Source: an uncultured Ectothiorhodospiraceae bacterium (GTDB taxonomy: Bacteria; Pseudomonadota; Gammaproteobacteria; Nevskiales; Oceanococcaceae). From it: DNA of 64,000 nt. A program made the translations under genes and the position numbers. Of the stretch, positions 26,687-35,331 are shown one piece after another. Position 1 is the stretch's first letter. The number at the start of each line of letters is the position of its first letter. The notes below the pieces were generated by a model. That model did not search any database. It saw only the letters and a program-made list of their open reading frames with translations, and was not told the DNA's origin. The DNA lies in contig CAKZQS010000002.1 of NCBI GenBank assembly GCA_937141935.1, positions 1-64,000 of the forward strand, given 5' to 3'.

Positions 26687-29290
26687 ATGCGCATTCCCCA
26701 AGCCGCCGCTCGCGCGGCTCGCCCCTACCGGCGTCCGCTGCACGCGGCCGCGCTGTCATTGCTGATCCTGAGCCTGTGGGGCTGCGAGGGCGGGCGCGAG
26801 CTGGCGCCGCGTGCCGAGACGCCGCGCGCCGCCACGGGCGAGGTCACGATCTACCGCACCGAACATTCGATCGCCAACATCGTGGCGGCCGATATCTACG
26901 GCCTGGGCCAGGGTGTGGGCTACGCGCAGGCCGAGGACAACTTCTGCCTGCTGGCCGCGATGTGGACCAACCTTGCCGGCGAGGGCGCGCGCTACGAGGG
27001 GCGCTACCTGGGCCGCGGCCGCGTCGACGTGAACCTCTTCAACGCTTACCAGAACGCGACGGCGGGCATTGAGGAGATCCTGAACCTGCCGCCGCCGCAG
27101 GGGCCGACTCAGGAAATCCTTGACCTGCTCGATGGTTACATCGCCGGCTACAACACCTACCTCGGCGAATACGGCGTGGACGGGCTGCCCGATGCCGACT
27201 GCCGCGGTGCCGCGCACGTGCGCCCCATCGCGCGCATCGACGTTGCCCGCCGGCTGTATGAGCTGATCGGCAAGGGCGGTCGCGACCTGGTCTGGCGCGG
27301 CATGCTGGGCGCCAGCCCGCCCAGCGTCACCTCGGCGCCGCGCTTGCCGGCCGAGGCCCCGCTGGCCGGGCGCATCCCGGTCTACTCGGATCTCGCCGAC
27401 GCGGTGAATGCCGTGCTGGATGACCTGGGCGTCGAGCCGCAGACGGTGGATGCGGCGCAGCTGCTGGCGCTGGGGCAGGCCTTTGCCGCGCGCATCGAAA
27501 GCGGCGGCTCCAACGCCGTGGGCCTGGGTGGCGAGGCCACCGACAACGGTTCCGGCTTGCTGCTGGGCAACCCGCACTGGGGTTGGGACGGCTTTGACCG
27601 CTTCTGGCAAATGCATGTGCAGATTCCGGGCACGCCGGTGCACACCTCCGGCATGGGCTTCATCGGCCAGCCGCTGATCATGATCGGCCATAACGAACAC
27701 GTGGCCTGGTCGCATACGGTCTCGGCCGCGCGCCGGCTGGCACTGAGCCAGCTGACGCTGGTCCCCGGCAGCCCGACGCAATACCTGGTCGACGGCCAGG
27801 TGCTGGACATGGAGGCCACCGAGATCAGCATCGAGGTGTTGGAGGAGGACGGCACCCTGGGCACGCGCAGCCACACCTTCTATTCCACGATCTACGGGCC
27901 GGTGACGACCTCGATCCTGGGCATCGAGCTGCTGCCGTGGACGCAGGCCACCGCCTTCGCGATGATCGACATGAACACCGGCAGCGCGCGCATCGCCAAC
28001 CAGTTCTGGGAGTCGAACCAGGCCGGCAGCGTCGACGAGCTGTACGCCGTACACGCCAAGTGGGTGGGCAACCCCTGGGCCACGACCACGGTGGCCGATT
28101 CGGCCGGCAATGCGCTGTGGACCGACGTGGGCACGGTGCCCAACATCTCCAATGCCCACGCCGCGCAATGCAACACCGCCGTTGGCCATGCGCTGTGGAA
28201 CACCTTTGCGGTGGCCGTGCTCAATGGCGCGCTGTCGGCCTGTGATGTGCCCACGGCGCCCGACTCGGTTGCGCCCAAGACCATGCCGGCGGCGCTGCAG
28301 CCGGTGCAAAAGCGCAGCGACTATGTCGCCAACTCCAACGAGAGCCACTGGCTGACCAATGCCCGCGAACCGCTGACCGGCTATTCCCGCGTGTTTGGCC
28401 CGGAGAACTCGCAGCGCGCCATGCGCACCCGCATCGGCCACCGCATGCTGCTGGAGCGGCTCGATGGCCTGGACGACAGCGGCAAGACCACCTTCAGCCG
28501 CCAGGAGCTGCAGGATCTGCTGTTTTCCAACCGCAACATGCTCGGCGAGCTGTGGGTCGACGACCTGGTCCGCTATTGCGAGGCCAGTGGCGGACAGATG
28601 CCGGCTACCCCCAACGCGGAGGGGCCGCCGCAACTGGTGGACGTCAGTGAGGCCTGCGCCGTGCTGGCCAACTGGGGGCGCAGCAACCGCCTGGACGACC
28701 CGGGCGCGGTGCTGTTTTACCGCTTCGCCAAGCTGTCCCTGGCCGAGCTGGACTTCACCACCAGCTATGCCGGTCTGCCGGGGCAGCCGATGTGGCTGAC
28801 GCCCTTCCGGCTGGACGACCCGGTCAACACCCCCAGCGGGCTGAACCCCGCCTACCTGCCGGCCTACACCGCGCTGGCCGATGCCGTGCTGGACTTTGCG
28901 GCGGCCGGCATCCCGCTCGACGCCACGCTGCGCGATTATTCGCGCAGCGAATACGGCCAGGCGCAAACGCCACTGCACGGGGGCGAGGGCACGCTGGGGC
29001 TGTTCAATGCGATGCGCCAGGCCTGGCGCGGGGACCACATCGGCGTGGGGCGCAGCGGTCCGAGCTTTGTGCAGGTCACGCAGTTCTTCGCCGATGGCTC
29101 CTGCCCGGACGACCGCACGCTGCTGCTGGGCAGCCAGCGCAGCGAACACGCCTGGGATCGCGCCGACGAGCAGCAGCGCAAGTACAGCGAAGGCCTGTGG
29201 GTGGACCCGCCGTTCTGCGATGAGGAGCTGGCCGCCGCGCCGAAGGAGAGCGTGACCCGAATCCGGGATGGCCAGGTATTGCGTGACTAG
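26687..29290 (+). CDS. Penicillin acylase family (Ntn-hydrolase) lipoprotein
   Basis: 867 residues. Lipobox LSLWGC. The family precursor layout is visible: alpha-chain part with GVGYAQAEDNFCLL, a spacer, then the beta-chain N-terminal nucleophile Ser at about 275 in GGSNAVGLG, followed by LLLGNPHWGW and the later IGHNEHVAWSHTVS. These enzymes self-cleave before the Ser and hydrolyse amides such as acyl-homoserine lactones, penicillins or aculeacin-type lipopeptides. The family is usually periplasmic; lipid anchoring is less common. The stop shares a CTAG with the convergent methyltransferase gene. Substrate unknown; quorum quenching or side-chain scavenging are possibilities. Confidence 0.9.
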   Translation: MRIPQAAARAARPYRRPLHAAALSLLILSLWGCEGGRELAPRAETPRAATGEVTIYRTEHSIANIVAADIYGLGQGVGYAQAEDNFCLLAAMWTNLAGEGARYEGRYLGRGRVDVNLFNAYQNATAGIEEILNLPPPQGPTQEILDLLDGYIAGYNTYLGEYGVDGLPDADCRGAAHVRPIARIDVARRLYELIGKGGRDLVWRGMLGASPPSVTSAPRLPAEAPLAGRIPVYSDLADAVNAVLDDLGVEPQTVDAAQLLALGQAFAARIESGGSNAVGLGGEATDNGSGLLLGNPHWGWDGFDRFWQMHVQIPGTPVHTSGMGFIGQPLIMIGHNEHVAWSHTVSAARRLALSQLTLVPGSPTQYLVDGQVLDMEATEISIEVLEEDGTLGTRSHTFYSTIYGPVTTSILGIELLPWTQATAFAMIDMNTGSARIANQFWESNQAGSVDELYAVHAKWVGNPWATTTVADSAGNALWTDVGTVPNISNAHAAQCNTAVGHALWNTFAVAVLNGALSACDVPTAPDSVAPKTMPAALQPVQKRSDYVANSNESHWLTNAREPLTGYSRVFGPENSQRAMRTRIGHRMLLERLDGLDDSGKTTFSRQELQDLLFSNRNMLGELWVDDLVRYCEASGGQMPATPNAEGPPQLVDVSEACAVLANWGRSNRLDDPGAVLFYRFAKLSLAELDFTTSYAGLPGQPMWLTPFRLDDPVNTPSGLNPAYLPAYTALADAVLDFAAAGIPLDATLRDYSRSEYGQAQTPLHGGEGTLGLFNAMRQAWRGDHIGVGRSGPSFVQVTQFFADGSCPDDRTLLLGSQRSEHAWDRADEQQRKYSEGLWVDPPFCDEELAAAPKESVTRIRDGQVLRD

Positions 29291-30534
29291 CGACGGCGTG
29301 CGCTGATCAGCAGGTTGCGCGGCGTGACCTCGCGGGCGCAGAAGGTCTGCAGCGTGGTGGTGTAGCCGCGCTCCTCCAGCCGCAGGCGCAGGTCCTGCAC
29401 CAGCCACAGCTCGATCGCGCGGCGAAAGGCCTGGCGGACCAGGCTCAGCCGCCGGGCTCGTTGCAGCCGCTGCGCGCCGGCGCGGCGATAGTGCTCCCAG
29501 TCGACGGCGGCGGGCAGCGCGAGCTGCTTGCGCGCCGCCAACTGCTGGCAGACGGCCGGGAAGCCCTGCTGCAGCACCCGCTGGGGCAGTGAGGGCGTGG
29601 GCAGGTAAGTGTCCACGCCGCGCAGTTCGCGCTGCAATGTGTCAAAACCCAGGCGCCAGGCCGCCAGTTCCTGCTGCCGGCGCAGCTCGCGCTCCGGGGC
29701 GTGCACCGTCTCCTGCACCGCGAGTTGCACCGCGTTGCGCGACAGCGCCAGATCGTGCTGCCGGGCGAGGGCCGACAGCGGCCGATACGGCCCGTCGAGC
29801 CACAGGTGATAGCAGCAGGGGGCGAGCAGCAGGCCCTGCGCCGCATCCATCACCGGGCCGTCGATCAGGCGCCGGTGCAAATCGCCGCAGGCATGCAGCG
29901 CCAGCACCAGGGCCTTGGGCGGCGCCTGCACCGGCTCGCGCAGCACATCGCGGCATTGGTACTGCGCGCCAACCCCGGCCCGGGCGGCGAGGCGCTCGCC
30001 GGCCGCGCACAGCGCCGCGTCGCGCTCCACCGCGTGCAGGGGGCGTTGCTGCAGCCGGGCCAGCGTGCGGCCCAGGTGCGCCTTGCCCGCGCACCAGTCC
30101 AGCAGCGGCTCCGGCCCCGGCGCCAGCTGTGCCGCGAAGTGCGCGATCTGCTGCTGCTTGCGCCCGGGGATGCCGGCCAGAGCCCGCGGTGCGATAGCGG
30201 ACGCGGCGTATGCCGAGCCGCCGCACGGCGCCATGCCCACGGCCATGCCCTCGGCCATGCCCAGCAGTGGCGCCAATGCCTCCAGTGCCGGCAGGCGCGC
30301 GCCAACGAAGGCCTGCAGCGCCGCCGGGTCCGCCCGCAGCGCCGCTACCGCCGCGTCGTCCAATGCCAGGCAGTCGGCGGCCAGTTCCGGGTGGGCCGCG
30401 CACCAGGCGGGCGAGACCTGCATGAAGGGCGAAGCTCGCCAGTACGCCGCCATCGTCCGCAGGCCGCCGCCGAGCGCGTGCAGCAGCGCGGCGGGTGTGT
30501 CTGTGAGGGGTGGCGAGAGGGGCGGCGCGGGCAT
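29287..30534 (-). CDS. SAM-dependent methyltransferase (Methyltransf_32 / METTL25-like)
   Basis: 415 residues from the ATG at 30534; a TTG at 30552 would add six residues. The core Rossmann domain has the motif LLDWCAGKAHLGRTLA (SAM loop), VERDAALC, LALHACGDLHRRL and LAPCCYHLW, the pattern of the Methyltransf_32 group that includes eukaryotic GSTCD/METTL25. The C-terminus ends with CAREVTPRNLLISA, typical of the group. The target (RNA or protein) is not known for bacterial members. Tail-to-tail with the penicillin acylase gene. Confidence 0.8.
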   Translation of the reverse strand: MPAPPLSPPLTDTPAALLHALGGGLRTMAAYWRASPFMQVSPAWCAAHPELAADCLALDDAAVAALRADPAALQAFVGARLPALEALAPLLGMAEGMAVGMAPCGGSAYAASAIAPRALAGIPGRKQQQIAHFAAQLAPGPEPLLDWCAGKAHLGRTLARLQQRPLHAVERDAALCAAGERLAARAGVGAQYQCRDVLREPVQAPPKALVLALHACGDLHRRLIDGPVMDAAQGLLLAPCCYHLWLDGPYRPLSALARQHDLALSRNAVQLAVQETVHAPERELRRQQELAAWRLGFDTLQRELRGVDTYLPTPSLPQRVLQQGFPAVCQQLAARKQLALPAAVDWEHYRRAGAQRLQRARRLSLVRQAFRRAIELWLVQDLRLRLEERGYTTTLQTFCAREVTPRNLLISARRR

Positions 30535-30756
30535 CCCGCCATGGTGGCGCAATGGCTAGCGCCGCGGGTGTTGCAGCGCAGCTTGTGTCCGCTCGTCGCG
30601 GCCTCTACCTTGCACGGGGCGCGAATCAGCGCGCCGCTCGGGAGCCCGGATCGGGCTCGGGGGTGAGCGGGCGCCGAACGGGCCACCGACAGCGACGCTG
30701 GCGGTGTTAGCGCGGCCATTCAGGGTTTGGCCGAATACCTAATGTGGGGATTAAGA

Positions 30757-31020
30757 ATGACAACAAGAACAAGGCCATGGGCGCCCTGGATGGCGCTCGC
30801 ACTGCTGGCGCTCGGCGCCTGCGATTCGCGCAGCGGCGCCGGCCCGGATCTGGGCATGGCGCCCACCCCGGTGCCGGCACCGGTCGCGCAGGCGCCGGTG
30901 CGGCTGGATACGCAGCAGCAGGCCGGCTCGGAGCGCTATAGCGCGACCGTGGCCGAGGCCGAAATCGAAGCGCCGGTCGAGGCGCGCTCGGCCCGCTACT
31001 CGCTGAGGCTGGACCAATGA
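30757..31020 (+). CDS. Small lipoprotein coupled to the collagen-like protein
   Basis: 87 residues from the ATG preceded by GGGGA; lipobox LLALGAC. After the lipid cysteine comes a Pro/Ala-rich stretch and a short C-terminus with the repeated element RYS ([17 protein letters not shown]). No recognised domain. Its stop overlaps the collagen-like gene's ATG (ATGA), so the two are translationally coupled and the lipoprotein may anchor or help export that protein. Function unknown. Confidence 0.75.
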   Translation: MTTRTRPWAPWMALALLALGACDSRSGAGPDLGMAPTPVPAPVAQAPVRLDTQQQAGSERYSATVAEAEIEAPVEARSARYSLRLDQ

Positions 31021-32990
31021 GCGCGCGCATTCGTATCACGCGCTGGTTGGCCGCCGGCCTGTTGGGTCTGGCCGCCGCGCAGGTTTCGGCGCTGGCGCCG
31101 GAAGCCATCGTGCGCAGTGGCCAGGTCACCGACGTCAGCACCGGCGAGCCGCTCGTTGGCAGCGGCATTCCGATCACGGTGCGCTTCTATGAGTCCGCGC
31201 TGGCCGAGACGGCCCTGTACGAGGACGTCATCCCGACGGACTTCGTCAACGGCACCTTCACGCTGCGCATCCCGCTGACCGACATGCTGCGCTCGGTCAT
31301 CCGCGACATCGAAACGGTGTTCTTCGCCCTGCAGATCGGCGATGACGCCGAGCTGCAGCCGCGCTTTTCGCTGCAGGCCGCGCCCTTTGCGCTGTTTGCC
31401 CAGGACGTGGTTGGCCCGATTTCTCCGCAGTCCGTCACTGTGGCTGGCGTGCCCGTGATCAACGAGCGTGGCGAGTGGGTCGGGCCCAACTCGGGCCTGA
31501 TTGGTCCGGAGGGCCCGGCTGGACCCGCTGGAGCCCAGGGGCCCGCGGGGGCCGTCGGGCCGATAGGGCCCGCAGGCCCGACCGGGCCCGCAGGCGCCGC
31601 CGGGCGGGACGGCCGCGTGGGCGACACTGGCCCGATCGGCCCGGCGGGTCCGACGGGGGCCACGGGGGCGACCGGCGCCGCCGGCGCCGACGGCCTGGCC
31701 TGCTGGGATCTCAACGGCAATGGCGTGGCCGATATCGACACGCCGGCCAGCGCGCTGGATGAGGACCGCAATGACGACGGCGTGGCCGACGCGGCGGACT
31801 GTCAGGGCCCGCAGGGCGACGTGGGTCCGACGGGAGCGGTTGGGCCCACGGGTCCCATCGGCCCGACCGGCGTGCCCGGGCCGACGGGCCCGATTGGTCC
31901 GACGGGCGTGCCCGGCCCGACAGGTCCGGCTGGCGCCATCGGCCCGACCGGCCCCATTGGGCCGACGGGGCCGATCGGGCCCACCGGTGTTCCCGGACCG
32001 ACCGGACCCGTGGGTCCCATCGGGCCCACCGGTGCGCCTGGTCCCACAGGCCCTGTAGGACCGGTTGGCCCCACGGGCCCCGCGGGGCCGCCTGGCTCCC
32101 CCGGTACGCCCGGCAGTATGGGGCCGCCCGGCAGCCCCGGCGCGACGGGGCCCAGCGGCCCGCCCGGCCCCACGGGTCCCGCTGGCCCGGCCGGGGCGGA
32201 CGCCACGGCCAATGCCGACGTGCTCAGCCAGATCTGCGCCTTGAGTGCCGCCGCGGGCTTGCCGCGCCCCACGGGCGTCGATTGCCCGCTGGAGGTGGTA
32301 ATCAACTCGCCCGCCCAGGGTTCGAACATCGCCAACTTCGTGTTGGTGGGTTTCACCGGCACCAACCACGCCAACAGCAACGGCCTGATCTACGAGTTCG
32401 ATTACTCGACCAACGGCGGCCTGAGCTATCGGCCTGCGACGGACTTTGGCGGCGGCTCGGTCTTCGGCAACCCCTCCATCATTCCCGTGCCCGATGGAGC
32501 GCAAAGCTGGGAGTGGGATACCTCGGCGGATATCCGCACCGACGAGCGCGACGTCGCCTTCCGCGTCACGGTGCGGGATTCGACGACCGGGGACCGCTGG
32601 TCCTCGCGCGTGGTCTGGAACGTGCTCAATCAGGCCAGTTGTGCCATCACCGCGCCGGCACAGCGTTCGACGCTGTCAGGCCAGCCGCTGATCAGCCTGT
32701 CGATCACGCAGCCCTCGCCGAACGGGGCCGACCTGGTCTTCGAGTACTCGACGGACGGTGGGGCGACCTTCAGCGCGGCCACCGACGGCGGCGGCGGCAC
32801 GACGACGGGTAACCCGGTGCTTGGCACGCCGCCAGGTGCGCGCACCTGGCAGTGGAACACGGGGACGGATATCCCCGGCAGTGCCGAGGATGTGATCTTC
32901 CGCCTGACCGTGACCGATGCGGTCTTCGGCGGCGGCACAAACACCTGCGAGCGGGCCTTCGATGTCAACAACGCCGCGGCGCCGCCTTAA
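31017..32990 (+). CDS. Secreted collagen-like protein with Ca-binding insert and C-terminal repeat domains
   Basis: 657 residues. Signal peptide ([16 protein letters not shown]). Residues about 25-150 form an N-terminal domain common in bacterial collagen-like tails ([37 protein letters not shown]). Residues about 158-400 are Gly-X-Y triplets, mostly Gly-Pro-Thr, Gly-Pro-Ile and Gly-Pro-Ala, interrupted at about 228-265 by a cysteine-bracketed acidic insert ([28 protein letters not shown]) like thrombospondin-type calcium loops. The last about 230 residues are two similar beta-rich units, each with an EYST/DYST-NGG pattern and a W-x-W-(N/D)T-x-T/A-D-I element. Likely a trimeric surface or extracellular fibre. 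Confidence 0.88.
   Translation: MSARIRITRWLAAGLLGLAAAQVSALAPEAIVRSGQVTDVSTGEPLVGSGIPITVRFYESALAETALYEDVIPTDFVNGTFTLRIPLTDMLRSVIRDIETVFFALQIGDDAELQPRFSLQAAPFALFAQDVVGPISPQSVTVAGVPVINERGEWVGPNSGLIGPEGPAGPAGAQGPAGAVGPIGPAGPTGPAGAAGRDGRVGDTGPIGPAGPTGATGATGAAGADGLACWDLNGNGVADIDTPASALDEDRNDDGVADAADCQGPQGDVGPTGAVGPTGPIGPTGVPGPTGPIGPTGVPGPTGPAGAIGPTGPIGPTGPIGPTGVPGPTGPVGPIGPTGAPGPTGPVGPVGPTGPAGPPGSPGTPGSMGPPGSPGATGPSGPPGPTGPAGPAGADATANADVLSQICALSAAAGLPRPTGVDCPLEVVINSPAQGSNIANFVLVGFTGTNHANSNGLIYEFDYSTNGGLSYRPATDFGGGSVFGNPSIIPVPDGAQSWEWDTSADIRTDERDVAFRVTVRDSTTGDRWSSRVVWNVLNQASCAITAPAQRSTLSGQPLISLSITQPSPNGADLVFEYSTDGGATFSAATDGGGGTTTGNPVLGTPPGARTWQWNTGTDIPGSAEDVIFRLTVTDAVFGGGTNTCERAFDVNNAAAPP
31496..32206 (+). 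repeat. Collagen Gly-X-Y triplet repeat tract
   Basis: Nine-base tandem units coding Gly-Pro-X repeat across two blocks, about 31496-31690 and 31808-32206, separated by the calcium-loop insert. Thr is frequent in the Y position (Gly-Pro-Thr), as in bacterial collagens where threonine substitutes for hydroxyproline in stability or is glycosylated. The tract's low complexity makes copy number prone to slippage and to assembly error. Confidence 0.9.
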
Positions 32991-33084
32991 GGCGGGTCCG
33001 GAAGCGGTGGGCGCCGTGCTTTTGCGCGGCGCCCAGCCTGGCCCGCGGCCAAGTGTTTGATTCCAGGTCGGCGGCCCGCGCGGC

Positions 33085-33114
33085 TTGCGCGCAGGCCTCG
33101 CCGCGTTCTATACT
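33085..33114 (+). promoter_or_regulatory. Sigma70-type promoter of the initiator tRNA gene
   Basis: TTGCGC at 33085-33090 and TATACT at 33109-33114, spacer 18 bases. Predicted transcription start at about 33121, a few bases before the mature tRNA 5' end at 33128. It would also feed rimP-nusA-infB by read-through of the terminator at 33266. Confidence 0.7.
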
Positions 33115-33127
33115 TCGCATTCCCTGG

Positions 33128-33204
33128 TGCGGGGTGGAGCAGCCAGGCAGCTCGTCGGGCTCATAACCCGAAGGTCGCAGGTTCGAATCCTGCCCCCGCT
33201 ACCA
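33128..33204 (+). tRNA. metY: Initiator tRNA-fMet (anticodon CAU)
   Basis: 77 bases including encoded CCA. The anticodon loop CTCATAA is flanked by the three G-C pairs diagnostic of initiator tRNA (GGG...CCC in the anticodon stem). The acceptor stem is unpaired at position 1-72 (T opposite T here rather than the C-A of E. coli), the other initiator hallmark. The D arm GGAGCAGCCAGGCAGCTCG and T arm with TTCGAAT are normal. It is the first gene of the metY-rimP-nusA-infB block, its usual gammaproteobacterial position. Confidence 0.96.
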
Positions 33205-33265
33205 ACTTTGGTCTACAGGCGAGTCTCTCGCCTGCGGGCGATTGATAACGAGCAGGCAACAAGGG

Positions 33266-33289
33266 GCCCCTTCGAAGGGGCTTTTTTTT
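33266..33289 (+). terminator. Intrinsic terminator between tRNA-fMet and rimP
   Basis: Self-complementary GCCCCTTCGAAGGGGC (33266-33281) immediately followed by eight Ts. It separates the tRNA from rimP, and partial read-through would set the level of the downstream operon. Confidence 0.85.
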
Positions 33290-33319
33290 GTCCTGGAACT
33301 AGGAACAGAGCGACACGTA

Positions 33320-33793
33320 GTGCCCCTGGCGCAGGATATCGAAGCCCTGATCAGCCCGACCGTCGAAGGTCTGGGTTATGAACTGCTGTGTCTGGAGCTG
33401 GGCCAGGAAGGCCGTGACCTGATGCTGCGGCTGTATATCGACAGCCCCGACGGCATCGGGATCGGCGACTGCGAGGCGGTCAGCCGCGCGGTCAGCGGCC
33501 AGCTGGAGGTCGAGGACCCGATTCCCGAAGCCTACCGGCTCGAGGTGTCCTCGCCGGGCTGGGATCGGCCGCTGGCCAAGGCCGCGCATTTCGAGGCCTA
33601 CCTGGGCCATGAAGCCAAGATCCGTACGGCCGTCGCCATCGACGGTCGTCGCAACTACCGGGGCCGGATGCTCCGGGTTGCCGATGAGGCCGTTCACATT
33701 GCGGTGGACGGTGAAGAGTTCGTCATTCCCCTGGCCGCAATCGAGCGCGCCCGGCTGGTGCCGGAAAGCGGGCCGAGCCCGGGTGCGAATTAG
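33320..33793 (+). CDS. rimP: Ribosome maturation factor RimP
   Basis: 157 residues from a GTG start (VPLAQDIEALI). RimP N-terminal domain motifs GLGYELLCLEL, LRLYIDSPDGIGIGDCEAVSRAVSGQLEVEDPIP and YRLEVSSPGWDRPL are textbook, and the SH3-like C-terminal domain ends in the usual FVIPLAAIERARLVPE. It helps assemble the 30S head. Upstream extension to 33242 would cross the terminator and is rejected. First protein gene of the nusA operon; nusA follows after 18 bases. Confidence 0.95.
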   Translation: MPLAQDIEALISPTVEGLGYELLCLELGQEGRDLMLRLYIDSPDGIGIGDCEAVSRAVSGQLEVEDPIPEAYRLEVSSPGWDRPLAKAAHFEAYLGHEAKIRTAVAIDGRRNYRGRMLRVADEAVHIAVDGEEFVIPLAAIERARLVPESGPSPGAN

Positions 33794-33811
33794 TTAGCCG
33801 AGGTTTTCGCC

Positions 33812-35329
33812 ATGAGCAAAGATGTACTGAGAGTCGTCGAGGCCTTTTCCGCCGAGCGCGATCTGGAGCCGGAAGAAATCTTCCTGGCGATGGAAGCCAT
33901 GCTGGTGGCGGCCACGCGCAAGCGCTATGGCGAGGACTTCGACATCCGCGTCACCATTGATCGCGAGACCGGCGATTACGAGACCTTCCGCCGCTGGCAG
34001 GTGATCGACGACGAGGACCCGGAGTTCGAAGGCCCGGCCCAGCAGGTGCTGCTGGCCCGTGCCCAGCAAATGCAGGAAGGCATTGCGGTCGGCGACTACA
34101 TCGAGGAGCCGCTGGAGTCCATCGACTTCGGCCGTATCTCGGCGCAGGCCGCCAAGCAGAACCTGGTGCAGAAGATCCGCGAGTTCGAGCGCGCCAAGGT
34201 GGTCGAGCTGTACAGCGACCGCATCGGCACGCTGGTTTCGGGCGAGATCAAGCGCATCGATCGCGGCAATCTGATTCTGGATCTGGGCAACAACGCCGAG
34301 GCCATCGTGCCGCGCGAGTGGCAGATCCCGCGCCAGCCGGTGCGGCCGCACGACCGCATCCGCGGCTACCTCAAGGAGATCCGCACCGAGGTGCGCGGGC
34401 CGCAGCTCTTCGTCAGCCGCACCGCGCCCGAGCTGATCATGGAGCTGTTCAAGATCGAAGTGCCGGAAATCGGCCAGGGCCTGATCGAGCTCAAGGGCGC
34501 CGCGCGTGACCCCGGCTCGCGGGCCAAGATCGCCGTGCAGGCCAAGGACCGCCGCATCGACCCGGTGGGCGCCTGCGTGGGCATGCGCGGTTCGCGCGTG
34601 CAGTCGGTCACCAACGAGCTGGCCGGCGAGCGTGTGGACATCGTGCTGTGGGACGCCAACCCGGCCCAGTTCGTCATCAATGCGATGGCGCCGGCCGACG
34701 TCGACTCGATCATCGTCGACGAGGACTCGCACAGCATGGACATCGCCGTCATTGAAGAGAAGCTGGCGCAAGCCATTGGCCGCGGTGGCCAAAACGTGCG
34801 CCTGGCCTCAGAGCTGACCGGCTGGAAGCTGAACGTGCTGTCCGCCGAAGAGGTGCAGCAGCGTCAGGAAGAGGAAACCGGCAAGGTGCTCGAGCTGTTC
34901 ATGGAGCAGCTCGACGTCGACGAGGAACTGGCCACGATCCTGGTGCAGGAGGGTTTCACCTCGCTGGACGAGGTGGCCTACGTGCCCGTCGAGGAAATGC
35001 TGGATATCGAAGAATTCGACGAAGACATCGTCGAGGAGCTGCGCAACCGGGCGCGCGATGCGTTGTTGACCAGCGCCATCGTCAGCGCCGAGAGCGAAGG
35101 CCGGCCCACCGAGGAGCTGCTGGCTCTGGACGGCATGAGCGACGAACTCGCGGAGGCGCTGGCCGCGGCCGGCTTTGCCGACCGTGAGGACGTGGCCGAA
35201 GCCGGCGTGGATGAAATCGAGGGCATTGGCGGGCTCGACGCCGAGGCCGCCGGCAAGCTGATCATGGCCGCCCGCGCCCATTGGTTCGAAGAGGAAAACA
35301 GCGCCTCGACCGAAGTAACGGAGGACTGA
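33812..35329 (+). CDS. nusA: Transcription termination/antitermination factor NusA
   Basis: 505 residues, close to the E. coli length of 495. Domains in order: N-terminal RNA-polymerase-binding region ([26 protein letters not shown]), S1 domain ([21 protein letters not shown]), two KH domains ([15 protein letters not shown] and [13 protein letters not shown]), and two C-terminal acidic helix-hairpin repeats ([32 protein letters not shown]) found in gammaproteobacterial NusA. It binds RNA polymerase and modulates pausing, termination and rRNA antitermination. infB starts two bases after the stop. Confidence 0.97.
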   Translation: MSKDVLRVVEAFSAERDLEPEEIFLAMEAMLVAATRKRYGEDFDIRVTIDRETGDYETFRRWQVIDDEDPEFEGPAQQVLLARAQQMQEGIAVGDYIEEPLESIDFGRISAQAAKQNLVQKIREFERAKVVELYSDRIGTLVSGEIKRIDRGNLILDLGNNAEAIVPREWQIPRQPVRPHDRIRGYLKEIRTEVRGPQLFVSRTAPELIMELFKIEVPEIGQGLIELKGAARDPGSRAKIAVQAKDRRIDPVGACVGMRGSRVQSVTNELAGERVDIVLWDANPAQFVINAMAPADVDSIIVDEDSHSMDIAVIEEKLAQAIGRGGQNVRLASELTGWKLNVLSAEEVQQRQEEETGKVLELFMEQLDVDEELATILVQEGFTSLDEVAYVPVEEMLDIEEFDEDIVEELRNRARDALLTSAIVSAESEGRPTEELLALDGMSDELAEALAAAGFADREDVAEAGVDEIEGIGGLDAEAAGKLIMAARAHWFEEENSASTEVTED

Positions 35330-35331
35330 GC

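Noticed and set aside
31496-32206. Tandem 9-base repeats considered as a CRISPR array
   Set aside because: Units are collagen codons without spacers, inside a coding gene with signal peptide; no cas genes nearby.
31802-32380. Minus-strand frame that also reads as Gly-Pro-Val/Thr collagen triplets
   Set aside because: Reverse complement of GGC-CCx-type triplets naturally gives Gly-Pro codons; it has no signal peptide or flanking domains, while the plus strand has both.
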